Positions 23,748 to 32,601 are shown, counted from the first letter of the stretch. The stretch is DNA of 43,058 nt from JAZLGI01 sp045616225 (GCA_045616225.1 JAZLGI010000069.1:1-43058); one strand, 5' to 3'. Program-made: numbers and translations. Notes: generated by a model not told the origin, from the letters alone.

Positions 23748-25337
23748 TCACTTTACGTTGCTGACCATAAGCTTTCCAAGCTCTTCACTTGGAGCAGATG
23801 CAGGAAGAATACCTGCAACCTTACCACCGGAAACAATTGCTATTCTGTCCGAAACAAGTCTGAGTTCTTCCAACTCAGAAGAAATAACAACAATAGTAAC
23901 CTTGTTCTCTTTGTTAAAAGCTCTTAATGCATCAAGAACAAGAGTCTTTGCACCAACGTCAATTCCTCTGGTAGGTTCAGAAACAAAGAGGAATTTTGGA
24001 GTAAGTGCAAAAGCCTTTGCAAGACAAACTTTTTGCTGGTTTCCACCGGAAAGTTCCTTTGCCGGCTGCTTTGAACTTGTACACTTAATCTGCAGAAGTT
24101 TTATGTAATCTTGAGTAACCTTTTCAATAGCCTTCTCATCACGCCACTTAATAAGACCTCCAAGATATTTCTTGAGAAATTTGTTCTGAATCTGCATTGC
24201 AGGGAAAGCAATATTCCACTCCAATGACTCATCAAGTAAAAGACCAACTCCACGTCTATCTTCGGAAACAAAGGCCAAAGAAGAATCAAGACAGGCTCTT
24301 GGATTGTTCAAAGGAATCTGTTTTCCATCAAGTTCAACAGTACCTCCGGCAGGATATAGACCCATGACTCCGTTTGGGATACCAAGTTTTCCCTGACCTG
24401 CCAAACCTCCTATTCCAAGAATCTCACCTTCATATACGTCAAGATTTACATTTCTTACAATTTCACCCGGCATATCAACCCAAAGTTTTTTGATGGACAT
24501 TGCAATTTTGTCAGTGCCGTTTGATTTTGTACTTGTGTCTCTTGAAACATCAACTTTTCTTCCTACCATCCACTTGGTTATCTCTTCAACTGAAGTTTCT
24601 GAAGCAGGAACATCATTGACAATGAGACCGTCTCTCATTACAAGAACCTTGTCACAGACGTTAAGAATTTCCTGAAGTCTGTGGGTAATGAAGATTACTG
24701 CTATTCCTCGTTTTGACATATTTCTAATTGACTCAAGAAGGGCTTCTGCTTCCTTCTCTGTCAAAACAGCAGTAGGCTCATCAAGAATCAAAAGCTTCAT
24801 GTTTTCCTTGGAAAGTTCTCTTGCAATTTCTGTAAATTGCTTATGTCCAACCGGCATTTCACTTATGACCATGTTTGGATCTATCTTTACACCAAGCTTT
24901 TCAATTGCTTCTGCAGAACGTTTGTCCATATCCTTGCGGTCAAGAACATTTAATCTGTCTGAAAACACTTCTGAACATACGTTGTACTTCTGAGGCTCTC
25001 TGTTAAGAAGAATATTTTCTGTAGCTGTAAAGCCGGGAATCAAAGAGAATTCCTGGTGAACCATTCCTATTCCTGAAGCCAATGCATCAAAAGGAGAGTT
25101 AAAGTGAACTGTTTTTCCGTTAATGATAACATCTCCACCGTATCCGCCGGTCTCATTGATAACATTCATTCCAAAGAGAATTTTCATTAATGTAGACTTT
25201 CCGGCACCGTTTTCTCCTACGAGTCCCAGCACCTGTCCCTCTTCAAGCTTGAAATTAATGTCATTTAAGACCTTGTTTCCAAAGAAATCCTTACTGACAT
25301 TTCTCATTTCAAGCAAAGGAGTTTTTTCATTAGACAT
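23748..25337 (-). CDS. ABC transporter ATP-binding protein with two ABC domains (RbsA/MglA type)
   Basis: 529 residues from the ATG at 25337 (AGGTGG 7 nt upstream; a GTG three codons earlier is less likely). First ABC domain: Walker A GENGAGKST at 41-49, LLILDEPTAVLTEKEAE and H-loop FITHRLQE. Its signature is degenerate (PVGHKQFTEIAREL). Second domain: Walker A is degenerate (GLAGQGKLGI) but it has the canonical LSGGNQQK signature and EPTRGIDVGA. This asymmetry, with one proper nucleotide site, is normal for sugar/nucleoside importers of this family. It energises the two permeases encoded just downstream. Confidence 0.92.
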   Translation of the reverse strand: MSNEKTPLLEMRNVSKDFFGNKVLNDINFKLEEGQVLGLVGENGAGKSTLMKILFGMNVINETGGYGGDVIINGKTVHFNSPFDALASGIGMVHQEFSLIPGFTATENILLNREPQKYNVCSEVFSDRLNVLDRKDMDKRSAEAIEKLGVKIDPNMVISEMPVGHKQFTEIARELSKENMKLLILDEPTAVLTEKEAEALLESIRNMSKRGIAVIFITHRLQEILNVCDKVLVMRDGLIVNDVPASETSVEEITKWMVGRKVDVSRDTSTKSNGTDKIAMSIKKLWVDMPGEIVRNVNLDVYEGEILGIGGLAGQGKLGIPNGVMGLYPAGGTVELDGKQIPLNNPRACLDSSLAFVSEDRRGVGLLLDESLEWNIAFPAMQIQNKFLKKYLGGLIKWRDEKAIEKVTQDYIKLLQIKCTSSKQPAKELSGGNQQKVCLAKAFALTPKFLFVSEPTRGIDVGAKTLVLDALRAFNKENKVTIVVISSELEELRLVSDRIAIVSGGKVAGILPASAPSEELGKLMVSNVK

Positions 25338-25374
25338 AAATACCACCTGTGTGTGAATTATTTATTATATTAAA

Positions 25375-25408
25375 AACAAACCGCCATGGATTCCCATGGT
25401 GATTCGTT
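25375..25408 (-). terminator. Hairpin with T-run between binding-protein and ATPase genes
   Basis: On the minus strand a 15-position stem with two wobbles and one mismatch (CCATGG core self-pairing, outer AAC/GTT) with loop GAAT is followed by GTTTTT. It lies in the 135-nt gap after the binding-protein stop and probably acts as a partial terminator or mRNA-stabilising hairpin, giving more binding protein than transporter. Confidence 0.65.
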
Positions 25409-25426
25409 TTTAACGACAGAAAAGGA

Positions 25427-25447
25427 GGAAGGGACAAACTCCCTTCC
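25427..25447 (-). terminator. Second hairpin downstream of the binding-protein gene
   Basis: GGAAGGGA and TCCCTTCC form a perfect 8-bp stem with a 5-nt loop (minus strand), followed by TCCTTTTC. It stands 35 nt after the binding-protein stop and, with the next hairpin, forms a tandem attenuating structure in the operon. Confidence 0.6.
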
Positions 25448-25481
25448 CCTTCTGCCTGTAACAACAGAATATCTGTTAAAC

Positions 25482-26690
25482 TTACTTTGTTGTGTAAGCC
25501 CAATCTGGAACTGTTGCTTCTGTAGCGTGCATATACTTGTCGCCGTCTTTTCCCATGATGTATGTATCCTGGTATACGAGGAAGCAGTTAGCTGTCTTAA
25601 CGCCTGAATCTGCATTAACATAGTTTGCTCCGTTCCAGTTAGCACCTGGTGAATAAACTGCATAAGCCTTTGAAAGGTCATCAATGTCAAGAAGCTCGCT
25701 CTTTCCTTCAATAACGTTCTTAGCATGCTCTGCAAGACCTGCAGAAACTGTGTAACCATAGCTGAATGCCCATGTTCCGAACTTTCCTGCACCACCCTGC
25801 TTTACGACAGCATCTTCAACCTTGGCAAGAATCTTTGCAAAGTCGCCTGCTTCTGCAGTGAGGTCAAGTCCCAATGCTCCAGGATATCCCATAAGTGGGC
25901 TTGGAAGGTCTGCTTCAATAAAGTATCCACCGTATGTGAGAAGCTGTTTAAGAAGTGGCTCTGTATGAGCATCATTTGTACAGAAGTAAGCTGCCTTCTT
26001 TCCATACTTTGCTACCCATTCTGGAACCTTTTCAAGAATGTAAGCCTGAGCACCTGCTACACCAACGTCTGTTGTCGGATCCGGAGCAGTCTCAAGAACA
26101 AATGACATACCAAACTGTTCACATGTCTTTCTCATGATAGCAACACGGCGGCTCATTGTTTCATAAGCCATGTGTCTTGGGAATGAAATATGTACAAATG
26201 TATCACATCCAAGATCGTGAGCTGTCTTGATAATAAGATATCCGCGGCTTACGAAGTCGTTGTTTGCAACGAGGTCTGCAGCACTTGCAATCTCAGGAAT
26301 ATCTTCATGAGCTTCACCTGCGAGACAGATGATATCAGGTCTTCTTTCCTTAATCTGTCTGAAAGCTTCTGTTGTTCCAGGAACTGCCTGGTTTACAATG
26401 ATAGCCTTCATTGCAGGATCATCAGAAAGGTTTACGATTGTCTGAATTGTTGTCTCGAGTTCTTCTGTGAAGTTATCTGGATAGATTGCGAGTTTAACAA
26501 TATCTTCACCATACTTAGCCTGGAAAGCTTCTGCTCCACGGCGGTCATCTTCTGACTGAGATACAGAACCTGTTACGATACCAATGTGATATCCTTTAGA
26601 TGTTGCCTTAACTTCTTCTTTAGCACCATTTGCAAAAACGCAAGATGAAGCAAGAATAAGAGCCAACATGATTATAAGAGCTTTTTTCAT
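25482..26690 (-). CDS. DUF3798-type ABC transporter substrate-binding protein
   Basis: 402 residues. The N-terminal signal peptide ends ALILASSCVFANGAKEE, which could be a spirochetal lipobox (LASSC) or a signal peptidase I site after VFA. The mature part has a periplasmic-binding-protein fold: HIGIVTGSVSQSEDD, YPDNFTEELETTIQTIV, IIVNQAVPGT, DIICLAGEAHED and VHISFPRHMA match the DUF3798 family, found mainly in spirochetes and anaerobes beside RbsABC-like transporters. The ligand is not established for the family. It is the first gene of a five-gene importer operon and is separated from the ATPase gene by two hairpins, as usual for highly expressed binding proteins. Confidence 0.85.
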   Translation of the reverse strand: MKKALIIMLALILASSCVFANGAKEEVKATSKGYHIGIVTGSVSQSEDDRRGAEAFQAKYGEDIVKLAIYPDNFTEELETTIQTIVNLSDDPAMKAIIVNQAVPGTTEAFRQIKERRPDIICLAGEAHEDIPEIASAADLVANNDFVSRGYLIIKTAHDLGCDTFVHISFPRHMAYETMSRRVAIMRKTCEQFGMSFVLETAPDPTTDVGVAGAQAYILEKVPEWVAKYGKKAAYFCTNDAHTEPLLKQLLTYGGYFIEADLPSPLMGYPGALGLDLTAEAGDFAKILAKVEDAVVKQGGAGKFGTWAFSYGYTVSAGLAEHAKNVIEGKSELLDIDDLSKAYAVYSPGANWNGANYVNADSGVKTANCFLVYQDTYIMGKDGDKYMHATEATVPDWAYTTK

Positions 26691-26766
26691 AATCTTACTC
26701 CTTAAAAGAATTTGTTTAACAAGCTAAATTAAATTTGGGATGTTTTCAATACTTGATTCAAAAAAA

Positions 26767-26791
26767 TGCATAAATCTTGAACTTTTATGCA
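26767..26791. repeat. Perfect inverted repeat upstream of the ABC importer operon
   Basis: TGCATAAA and TTTATGCA, separated by 9 nt, form a perfect 8-bp inverted repeat 77 bp upstream of the binding-protein ATG. On the minus strand it is followed by seven T, so it could be a weak second terminator after rlmB or a regulator binding site. The rest of 26691-26854 shows no strong promoter match. Confidence 0.5.
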
Positions 26792-26813
26792 AAATTAAGA
26801 ACAAAAATAAAAA

Positions 26814-26838
26814 AAGTGTCCGTATTTTACAGACACTT
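26814..26838 (-). terminator. Intrinsic terminator of the dnaJ-rlmB unit
   Basis: On the minus strand an 11-bp stem (AAGTGTCTGTA against TACGGACACTT, one T-G pair, AAA loop) is followed by seven T. It lies 17 nt after the rlmB stop. Confidence 0.9.
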
Positions 26839-26854
26839 GTATCTTTTAAATTTA

Positions 26855-27601
26855 TTATTTGTTTCTTCTGTATTCATACATGAGAATTCCGGCAGCAACA
26901 GATACATTAAGTGAATCTATATGTCCTGTCATTGGAATAGATACCATATGATCACATTTTTGTCTTATGAGAGAACGCATTCCGCTACCTTCACTTCCCA
27001 TGACAATGACTGCCCTGTCTGAGAAATCAAGATTATATGAATTATCTCCGTTCATATCTGCACCGTAAACCCAAAATCCATAATCTTTCAGAACATCTAA
27101 TTCTCTTGCAAGGTTTGTAACAGTAGCCATTGTTATGTATTGTGCAGCACCGGATGACACCCTAATGACAGTCTCATTTGCAGATGCACTTCTTCTTTCA
27201 GGCACAATAATAAGAGAAGCAGAAAACTGGTCTGCACTTCTTAAAATAGCCCCAAGATTATGAGGATCTGTTATTTCATCCAAAGCAAGAACAAGAGCCT
27301 TCTCGCCTTCTTTTAAGCTCTTACAAAAATCAATAACAGAAATTTCTTTTATTCTTCCTCCTTTTGAAGAAGAACTTCTGGATCCAAGATCCAAAACTGC
27401 ACCTCTGTGGTCTTCTGTACCGGAAATTTTGACAAGTTCTGCGTCACTTACTTTTTTTACAGCAGTCTTTCCGTTGGCCTGAGCCTTAAACTCCAGATTG
27501 CTGTTTCTCCTGTCTCCTCTGAGAAGGTACAGAGTGCTTCCCGCTGCCGCATTCTTAAGAGCTTCTTCTATTGCATGGATTCCTGTAATTTTATCGCCCA
27601 T
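26855..27601 (-). CDS. rlmB: SpoU-family rRNA 2'-O-methyltransferase, RlmB-like
   Basis: 248 residues. An N-terminal substrate-binding domain (GIHAIEEALKN) precedes the SPOUT knot with the three SpoU motifs: LDEITDPHNLGAILRSADQF, VIVMGSEGSGMRSLI and VSIPMTGHIDSLNVSVAAGI. It most likely methylates the ribose of G2251 in 23S rRNA with S-adenosylmethionine, although related TrmH-type enzymes act on tRNA. The start is 2 nt after the dnaJ stop, an unusual pairing of an rRNA methylase with the chaperone operon. Confidence 0.9.
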   Translation of the reverse strand: MGDKITGIHAIEEALKNAAAGSTLYLLRGDRRNSNLEFKAQANGKTAVKKVSDAELVKISGTEDHRGAVLDLGSRSSSSKGGRIKEISVIDFCKSLKEGEKALVLALDEITDPHNLGAILRSADQFSASLIIVPERRSASANETVIRVSSGAAQYITMATVTNLARELDVLKDYGFWVYGADMNGDNSYNLDFSDRAVIVMGSEGSGMRSLIRQKCDHMVSIPMTGHIDSLNVSVAAGILMYEYRRNK

Positions 27602-27603
27602 TA

Positions 27604-28734
27604 TTAACCTTCCAATGGAAGCGGAGAAGGTGTTGTGTTCTCACCCATTGCTTCCGAGAGTTCCTGCATTATTTTCTTTGCTTTAAGTCCAAGATGCTTT
27701 GGAGTCTCTATGTTAAATTCTACATAAAGATCACCACGCAGACCTTCTGATCTGTATTTTGGCATTCCCAATCCCTTGATACGAACTCTTTTTCCGCTTT
27801 GTATTCCTGCCGGAATATCTACTTTTACGTCTTTTCCGTCAATTCCCTTGATAGTAACAGACAAACCTAAAGCAGCCTGAGTCATGGAAACCGGTATTCT
27901 TACCAAAAGATCAGAACCTTCTCTGTAGAAGTATTTATGCGGTTTTACAAGCACTCTTACATACAAGTCACCGGCAGGAAGACCGTTAGGACCGGCACTT
28001 CCAAGTCCTCCGGCAATTATATCTGTTCCGTTCTCAATACCTGCAGGTATTTTAACTTTTACGGTCTGGCTCTTCTTGACTGTTCCTGTTCCACGACATG
28101 AAGAACATGGTTCATCAATAATAAATCCCTGTCCCTGACAGTTTGGACACGTCCTTGCCATTGAAAAAAAACCGTTTGACTGATTTATCTGACCTCTACC
28201 ACCGCATGACGGACAGGTTCTGTGTCCGGAAACGCCTTTTTTACTTCCACTGCCATGACACTGGTCACACTGAACAAGTCTTGAGTATGTAATTTCTTTT
28301 TTGAAGTCTTCTACAAGGTTTTCAAGATCTACTTCAAGGTTATACCTCAGATTCTGTCCTGATGAACGTGTACTTCTTGTACTGCGGGATGAAGAACCAA
28401 AACCAAAACCTCCAAACAAGTCTTCAAAAATGCTTGAAAAGCCATTTGAACCGCCAAACAAATCAGAGAAGTCTCTGTAAGCAGCTCCGCCAAAGCCTTG
28501 ATTTCCGTCAACACCGGCAAATCCAAACTGGTCATAGTTTCTTCTCTTTGTTTCATCAGAAAGAATTTCATAAGCCTCTGTTGCTTCTTTGAATCTGTCT
28601 TCTGCTTCTTTGTTTCCCGGATTCTTGTCCGGATGGTTCTCAATTGCAAGCTTTCTGTAAGCTTTTTTTATCTCTTCCGGTGTAGCTGTCTTTGATACAC
28701 CCAGAACTTCATAGTAATCTCTTTTGTTTGCCAT
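27604..28734 (-). CDS. dnaJ: Chaperone protein DnaJ
   Basis: 376 residues, full-length type I DnaJ: J domain with ENHPDKNPG (residues ~33-41), a Gly/Phe-rich linker (GFGGAAYRDFSDLFGG), four CxxCxGxG zinc repeats (CDQCHGSG, CPSCGGRG, CPNCQGQG, CSSCRGTG) and the C-terminal substrate domain. It delivers unfolded proteins to DnaK and stimulates its ATPase. It has its own promoter (28751-28779) after the dnaK terminator and is co-transcribed with rlmB. Confidence 0.96.
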   Translation of the reverse strand: MANKRDYYEVLGVSKTATPEEIKKAYRKLAIENHPDKNPGNKEAEDRFKEATEAYEILSDETKRRNYDQFGFAGVDGNQGFGGAAYRDFSDLFGGSNGFSSIFEDLFGGFGFGSSSRSTRSTRSSGQNLRYNLEVDLENLVEDFKKEITYSRLVQCDQCHGSGSKKGVSGHRTCPSCGGRGQINQSNGFFSMARTCPNCQGQGFIIDEPCSSCRGTGTVKKSQTVKVKIPAGIENGTDIIAGGLGSAGPNGLPAGDLYVRVLVKPHKYFYREGSDLLVRIPVSMTQAALGLSVTIKGIDGKDVKVDIPAGIQSGKRVRIKGLGMPKYRSEGLRGDLYVEFNIETPKHLGLKAKKIMQELSEAMGENTTPSPLPLEG

Positions 28735-28750
28735 ATTAGTATCCGTGACT

Positions 28751-28779
28751 AAATTAACAAAATTTCAATTCATTGACAA
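28751..28779 (-). promoter_or_regulatory. dnaJ promoter
   Basis: TTGTCA (28774-28779), 17 bp, TAATTT (28751-28756) on the minus strand, beginning in the T-rich tail of the dnaK terminator. No CIRCE-like GAGTGCTAA inverted repeat is present. Confidence 0.55.
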
Positions 28780-28782
28780 TAA

Positions 28783-28803
28783 AGCCGGTCACTTGGACCG
28801 GCT
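28783..28803 (-). terminator. Intrinsic terminator of dnaK
   Basis: AGCCGGTC pairs perfectly with GACCGGCT (5-nt loop) and is followed by TTATTGT on the minus strand, 24 nt after the dnaK stop. The T-run is short, so some read-through into dnaJ is possible. Confidence 0.8.
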
Positions 28804-28826
28804 CAAATTCATGTTTTAATGATAAA

Positions 28827-30743
28827 TCAGTTGACAACCTCAAAGTCATCATTGTCAGAACCCTTGTCCGGATCATTCTGGGTTGGTCCCTGAGGTCCAT
28901 CTTGAGGGCCTGCACCGGTAGCGCCCTGAGGATTTGCATTCTTGTACATTTCCTCTGCAAGCTTATATGAAGACTGCTGAAGTGCATCCATCTTTGCCTT
29001 TATTTCTTCAGTTGAAGCACTCTGATTTGCAAGAACAGCCTTAAGATCTGCAAGAGCTGCTTCAACAGAATTCTTATCTGCTGCAGAAATTTTATCACCG
29101 TAGTCCTTAAGTGACTTTTCTGTAGAATAGACAAGACTGTCTGCTGTATTGCGTGTATCAATCTTCTCTCTTTCTTTCTTGTCTTCTTCTGCGTGCATCT
29201 CTGCTTCCTTAACCATCTTATCTATTTCTTCCTTGGCAAGTCCGCTTGAACTCTGAATCTGAATACTCTGTTCTTTACCTGTTCCCAAATCCTTTGCAGA
29301 AACGTGAACAATACCATTTGCGTCTATATCAAATGTAACTTCTATCTGCGGTACTCCACGCGGTGCTGCCGGAATTCCAACAAGGTCAAATGTTCCAAGT
29401 GTTCTGTTCTGGGCAGCCATTTCTCTTTCGCCCTGAAGAACATGAATACTTACGGCAGTCTGTCCGTCTGCAGCAGTACTGAAAATCTGGCTCTTTCTTG
29501 TAGGAATAGTTGTATTTCTCTCAATAAGTCTTGTTGTGACTCCTCCAAGTGTTTCAATACCAAGTGAAAGAGGAGTTACGTCAAGGAGAAGAATGTCTTT
29601 GACGCTTCCGCCAAGAATTCCACCCTGAATAGAAGCACCCATTGCAACTACTTCATCCGGGTTTACTCCCTTGTGTGGTTCTTTGCCAAAGAGCTGCTTT
29701 ACAATTTCCTGTACCTTTGGAACTCTGGTTGAGCCACCAACAAGAATGACTTCGTCAATATCAGAAGCAGAAAGACCTGCATCTCTAAGAGCATTCTGGC
29801 AAGGAATTTTTGTTCTCTCAATAAGGTCATCTACCATCTGTTCAAACTGAGCTCTTGAAAGAGTCATCTGAAGATGTTTAGGACCTGTTGCATCTGCACT
29901 GATAAACGGAAGATTAATTTCTGTTGATGTAGAAGAAGAAAGCTCTATTTTTGCTTTTTCTGCAGCTTCCTTAAGTCTCTGAAGAGCCATTTTGTCCTTT
30001 GAAAGGTCAATTCCTGTCTCCTGTTTGAATGAAGAAACCATCCACTCAATAATTCTCTGGTCAAAGTTATCTCCACCAAGGTGTGTATCGCCGTTTGTAG
30101 ATTTTACTTCAAAAACACCATCTCCAAGTTCAAGAATAGAAATATCAAATGTTCCGCCACCAAGGTCGTAAACAGCAATTTTCTCATCTTTTGAATTGTC
30201 CTTACCAAAACCATAGGCAAGAGCAGCAGCTGTAGGTTCGTTGACAATTCTCTTTACTTCAAGACCGGCAATCTTTCCGGCATCTTTTGTTGCCTGACGT
30301 TGAGCATCATTAAAATAAGCAGGAACTGTAATAACTGCTTCTGATACTGTCTCTCCAAGATAATCCTCTGCAGTTTTCTTCATTTTCTGAAGAATGTTTG
30401 CAGAAATTTCCTCCGGTGAGTATTCTTTTCCGCGGATATCAACTCTAATAGTATCGTTGCTTCCGCTTTTTACTTTATAAGGAATCATTGAGAGTTCATC
30501 TGGTACTTCGCGGTACTTTCTTCCCATGAATCTCTTAATAGAGAAAATTGTATTCTCTGCGTTTGTTACAATCTGGTTCTTTGCAGGCTGTCCTACAAGA
30601 CGGTCTCCCTTTGCGGTAAAACCAACAATAGAAGGAGTTGTTCTCTGTCCTTCACTGTTTGCAATAACAATAGGTTCTGCACCATCCATGACTGCTACGC
30701 AACTGTTTGTTGTGCCCAAGTCAATTCCAATAATTTTTCCCAT
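28827..30743 (-). CDS. dnaK: Chaperone protein DnaK (Hsp70)
   Basis: 638 residues, normal Hsp70 length. GIDLGTTNSCVAVMDG starts the ATPase domain; VYDLGGGTFDISIL and VILVGGSTRVPKVQ are the other nucleotide-binding signatures; the substrate domain begins at about residue 390 (LLLDVTPLSLGIETLGG) and the lid ends in a Gly/Asp/Asn-rich tail. With DnaJ and GrpE it runs the main ATP-dependent folding cycle. It has its own sigma70-like promoter, 30787-30815, overlapping the grpE stop. Confidence 0.97.
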   Translation of the reverse strand: MGKIIGIDLGTTNSCVAVMDGAEPIVIANSEGQRTTPSIVGFTAKGDRLVGQPAKNQIVTNAENTIFSIKRFMGRKYREVPDELSMIPYKVKSGSNDTIRVDIRGKEYSPEEISANILQKMKKTAEDYLGETVSEAVITVPAYFNDAQRQATKDAGKIAGLEVKRIVNEPTAAALAYGFGKDNSKDEKIAVYDLGGGTFDISILELGDGVFEVKSTNGDTHLGGDNFDQRIIEWMVSSFKQETGIDLSKDKMALQRLKEAAEKAKIELSSSTSTEINLPFISADATGPKHLQMTLSRAQFEQMVDDLIERTKIPCQNALRDAGLSASDIDEVILVGGSTRVPKVQEIVKQLFGKEPHKGVNPDEVVAMGASIQGGILGGSVKDILLLDVTPLSLGIETLGGVTTRLIERNTTIPTRKSQIFSTAADGQTAVSIHVLQGEREMAAQNRTLGTFDLVGIPAAPRGVPQIEVTFDIDANGIVHVSAKDLGTGKEQSIQIQSSSGLAKEEIDKMVKEAEMHAEEDKKEREKIDTRNTADSLVYSTEKSLKDYGDKISAADKNSVEAALADLKAVLANQSASTEEIKAKMDALQQSSYKLAEEMYKNANPQGATGAGPQDGPQGPTQNDPDKGSDNDDFEVVN

Positions 30744-30786
30744 TTTCTATATTCTCCTAAGTGGCTGTATTCTTATATCTGAAGCT

Positions 30787-30815
30787 AATTTACATAGTGC
30801 CCGATAATTCGTCAA
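30787..30815 (-). promoter_or_regulatory. dnaK promoter
   Basis: TTGACG (30810-30815), 17 bp, TAAATT (30787-30792) on the minus strand; the -35 overlaps the grpE stop codon. The ~40-nt leader has GGAG before the ATG. No CIRCE or other long inverted repeat lies between grpE and dnaK. Confidence 0.65.
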
Positions 30816-31393
30816 CAAGGTTTTGCAATTTTAACTTTTGCAGGTCTTATTACTCTGTCGTGAAGGGAATATCCTTTCTGAAATTCCTCAACCACGGTTT
30901 CTGTTTCCAAACTCTCATCAATTGTCTGCATACATGCTTCATGTAAAAGTGGGTCAAAGTCTTTCCCTACAGATTCTATTGCTTTCAATCCCCAGTTTTT
31001 ATCAAGCATTGAATAAAGTTGATTCTGTGCCATTTCAAGACCTTTGATGAGTGATTCTACATCAGAAGAGTTTTTGCCGGCGTTTATAGCTCTTTCAAGA
31101 TTATCAATGAATTCCAGTAAATCTTTTATGAGTTTCTCATTGGCAAATTTTACGGCATCTTCTTTTTCTCTCTGAACTCTCTTTCTGTAGTTCTCAATCT
31201 CGGCCTGACGTCTGAGCATCTGATCTTTTAAATCTGCAACCTGAGCATTAAGTTCATCAACTTTTGATTGAAGAATTTCTTCCTGAGAAACTTCCTGTTC
31301 TTTTTCTTCTTCAGCAGTTTCTACCTTTGTCTCTTCAATTACTTCTTCTTTAATCTCTTCTTTTTTATTTTCTTTTGCTTTGTCTTTTGACAC
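30812..31393 (-). CDS. grpE: Nucleotide exchange factor GrpE
   Basis: 193 residues starting at a GTG with GAGGG 6 nt upstream. Residues 1-50 are a Lys/Glu-rich low-complexity segment; the coiled-coil QVADLKDQMLRRQAEIENYR and the following RVQREKEDAVKFANEKLI are the GrpE dimer helix, and the C-terminal FDPLLHEACMQT and VRP-like DRVIRPAKVKIAK form the beta domain. It releases ADP from DnaK. Gene order HAD, coiled-coil protein, grpE, dnaK, dnaJ. Confidence 0.94.
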   Translation of the reverse strand: MSKDKAKENKKEEIKEEVIEETKVETAEEEKEQEVSQEEILQSKVDELNAQVADLKDQMLRRQAEIENYRKRVQREKEDAVKFANEKLIKDLLEFIDNLERAINAGKNSSDVESLIKGLEMAQNQLYSMLDKNWGLKAIESVGKDFDPLLHEACMQTIDESLETETVVEEFQKGYSLHDRVIRPAKVKIAKPC

Positions 31394-31422
31394 GTTTTTC
31401 CCTCTTCAATTTTTCTCGGTAA

Positions 31423-31451
31423 AAATTAACTATCTTTTGAGAAAGAGTCAA
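31423..31451 (-). promoter_or_regulatory. grpE promoter
   Basis: TTGACT (31446-31451), 17 bp, TAATTT (31423-31428) on the minus strand, directly after the coiled-coil gene's stop. It gives grpE independent expression from a vegetative-type promoter. Confidence 0.6.
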
Positions 31452-31452
31452 A

Positions 31453-32601
31453 TCAGTTGTCGAAAGTCACAACTTCTTCTTTGCCGTAATATTCTTTATA
31501 TTCATCCTTTGTTTCCGGAGTTCTTGAATAATCAACAGGCTTAATCACAGGCTCTTCTTGTTTTTCTTCGGTCTTTGGAATGTCAGGAGTGCTGAAAACA
31601 GGAACTTCAAAATTCTGTATTTTTATATCGTTTTCCTTTGGAGTGTTGTTTACTGATGAAGTAAGTCTGTCATATTCTTTTCTGGCAATTGCAATGTTAT
31701 CTTCTTCAAGGCGTTTGAGCTCAGAAAGGTCTGCAATTTGTTTTTCCAATTTGTCCCGTTGTTGTACAAGACTTTCAACTGTTTCAGAAGCCAACAGCAT
31801 TTCAGAACTTCTTTCACAAATGTTTGAAAGTATCTCTTTTCCTCCGGAAGACAAAATCTCAGAAACTTTCTTAAATGTCTCAAGTCTGTCTTCAAAATTA
31901 TAGAGGTTTTTCTCTACAGAAGCTCTGGTGCTTTCAAGTGAAGTCTCAACAAAGCTGATTTTCTGATTGGAAATTCTTTCTATTTCTTCATTTGCGTTTT
32001 CTATTGTTTCGTTATGTTTCTTTGTAATAGTGAGAATGGCATCTTCCAACTGTGAACTCACATTGTTTACTGCAAGTTCAACTTTATCCATAGAAGATCT
32101 TTCCAATTCAATAACACGCTGTTCATGACTGGACAGTCTTTCATCTGCTTCCTGCATCTCTCTTCTGAACTGCTCAATCTCATTTCTAACAGATTCCAGA
32201 CGCTCTGTATCCTGAGTTACTTCGGCAACTTTTTCATCTGCATTTGCAGAAAGTCTAGCAAGTCCGTCAAGAGCCTCATGAAAGGTTTTCATTGCAGAAC
32301 GTAGCTTTGCCATATCATCTGAATAAGATGAAATATCCTTTATCTGAGAATTAACAGAATTAACAAGATTGTTCACTTCAACAATTTTCTTTGAAATCTT
32401 ATCTTCTGTATCCATTGCTTCCTGTCTGAAGGATTGGCAACTTCTATCCATTTCACTCTCATACTTTTCTGCCATTTTTTTTATGGTTGGAAGTCTGAAA
32501 TTCTTCTTATCTGACATCCTCATGATAAACATGATGACCATAGTAACGAGGAATAAAAAAACAGAAATCAAAACAGAACTATCCCCAATAGAAAAATCCA
32601 T
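31453..32601 (-). CDS. Membrane-anchored coiled-coil protein, spirochete type
   Basis: About 382 residues. A single N-terminal membrane segment (VLISVFLFLVTMVIMFIM, about 10-27) is followed by ~270 residues of predicted coiled coil, heavy in Glu, Lys, Ser and Asn with heptad spacing, and a Pro/Glu-rich C-terminal tail. There is no enzymatic motif. It resembles the long coiled-coil proteins common in spirochetes, which may have envelope or cytoskeletal roles; a relation to the 'SpiroCoCo' group is possible but unproven. Two adjacent ATGs occur; the inner one (32601) has AAGGAG 5 nt upstream. The start overlaps the stop of the HAD gene. Confidence 0.75.
   Translation of the reverse strand: MDFSIGDSSVLISVFLFLVTMVIMFIMRMSDKKNFRLPTIKKMAEKYESEMDRSCQSFRQEAMDTEDKISKKIVEVNNLVNSVNSQIKDISSYSDDMAKLRSAMKTFHEALDGLARLSANADEKVAEVTQDTERLESVRNEIEQFRREMQEADERLSSHEQRVIELERSSMDKVELAVNNVSSQLEDAILTITKKHNETIENANEEIERISNQKISFVETSLESTRASVEKNLYNFEDRLETFKKVSEILSSGGKEILSNICERSSEMLLASETVESLVQQRDKLEKQIADLSELKRLEEDNIAIARKEYDRLTSSVNNTPKENDIKIQNFEVPVFSTPDIPKTEEKQEEPVIKPVDYSRTPETKDEYKEYYGKEEVVTFDN

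Noticed and set aside
25370..26005. Alternative-frame open frames of 67-141 codons inside the binding-protein gene
   Set aside because: Composition is unlike a protein and they lie within a well-conserved DUF3798 coding region in another frame.
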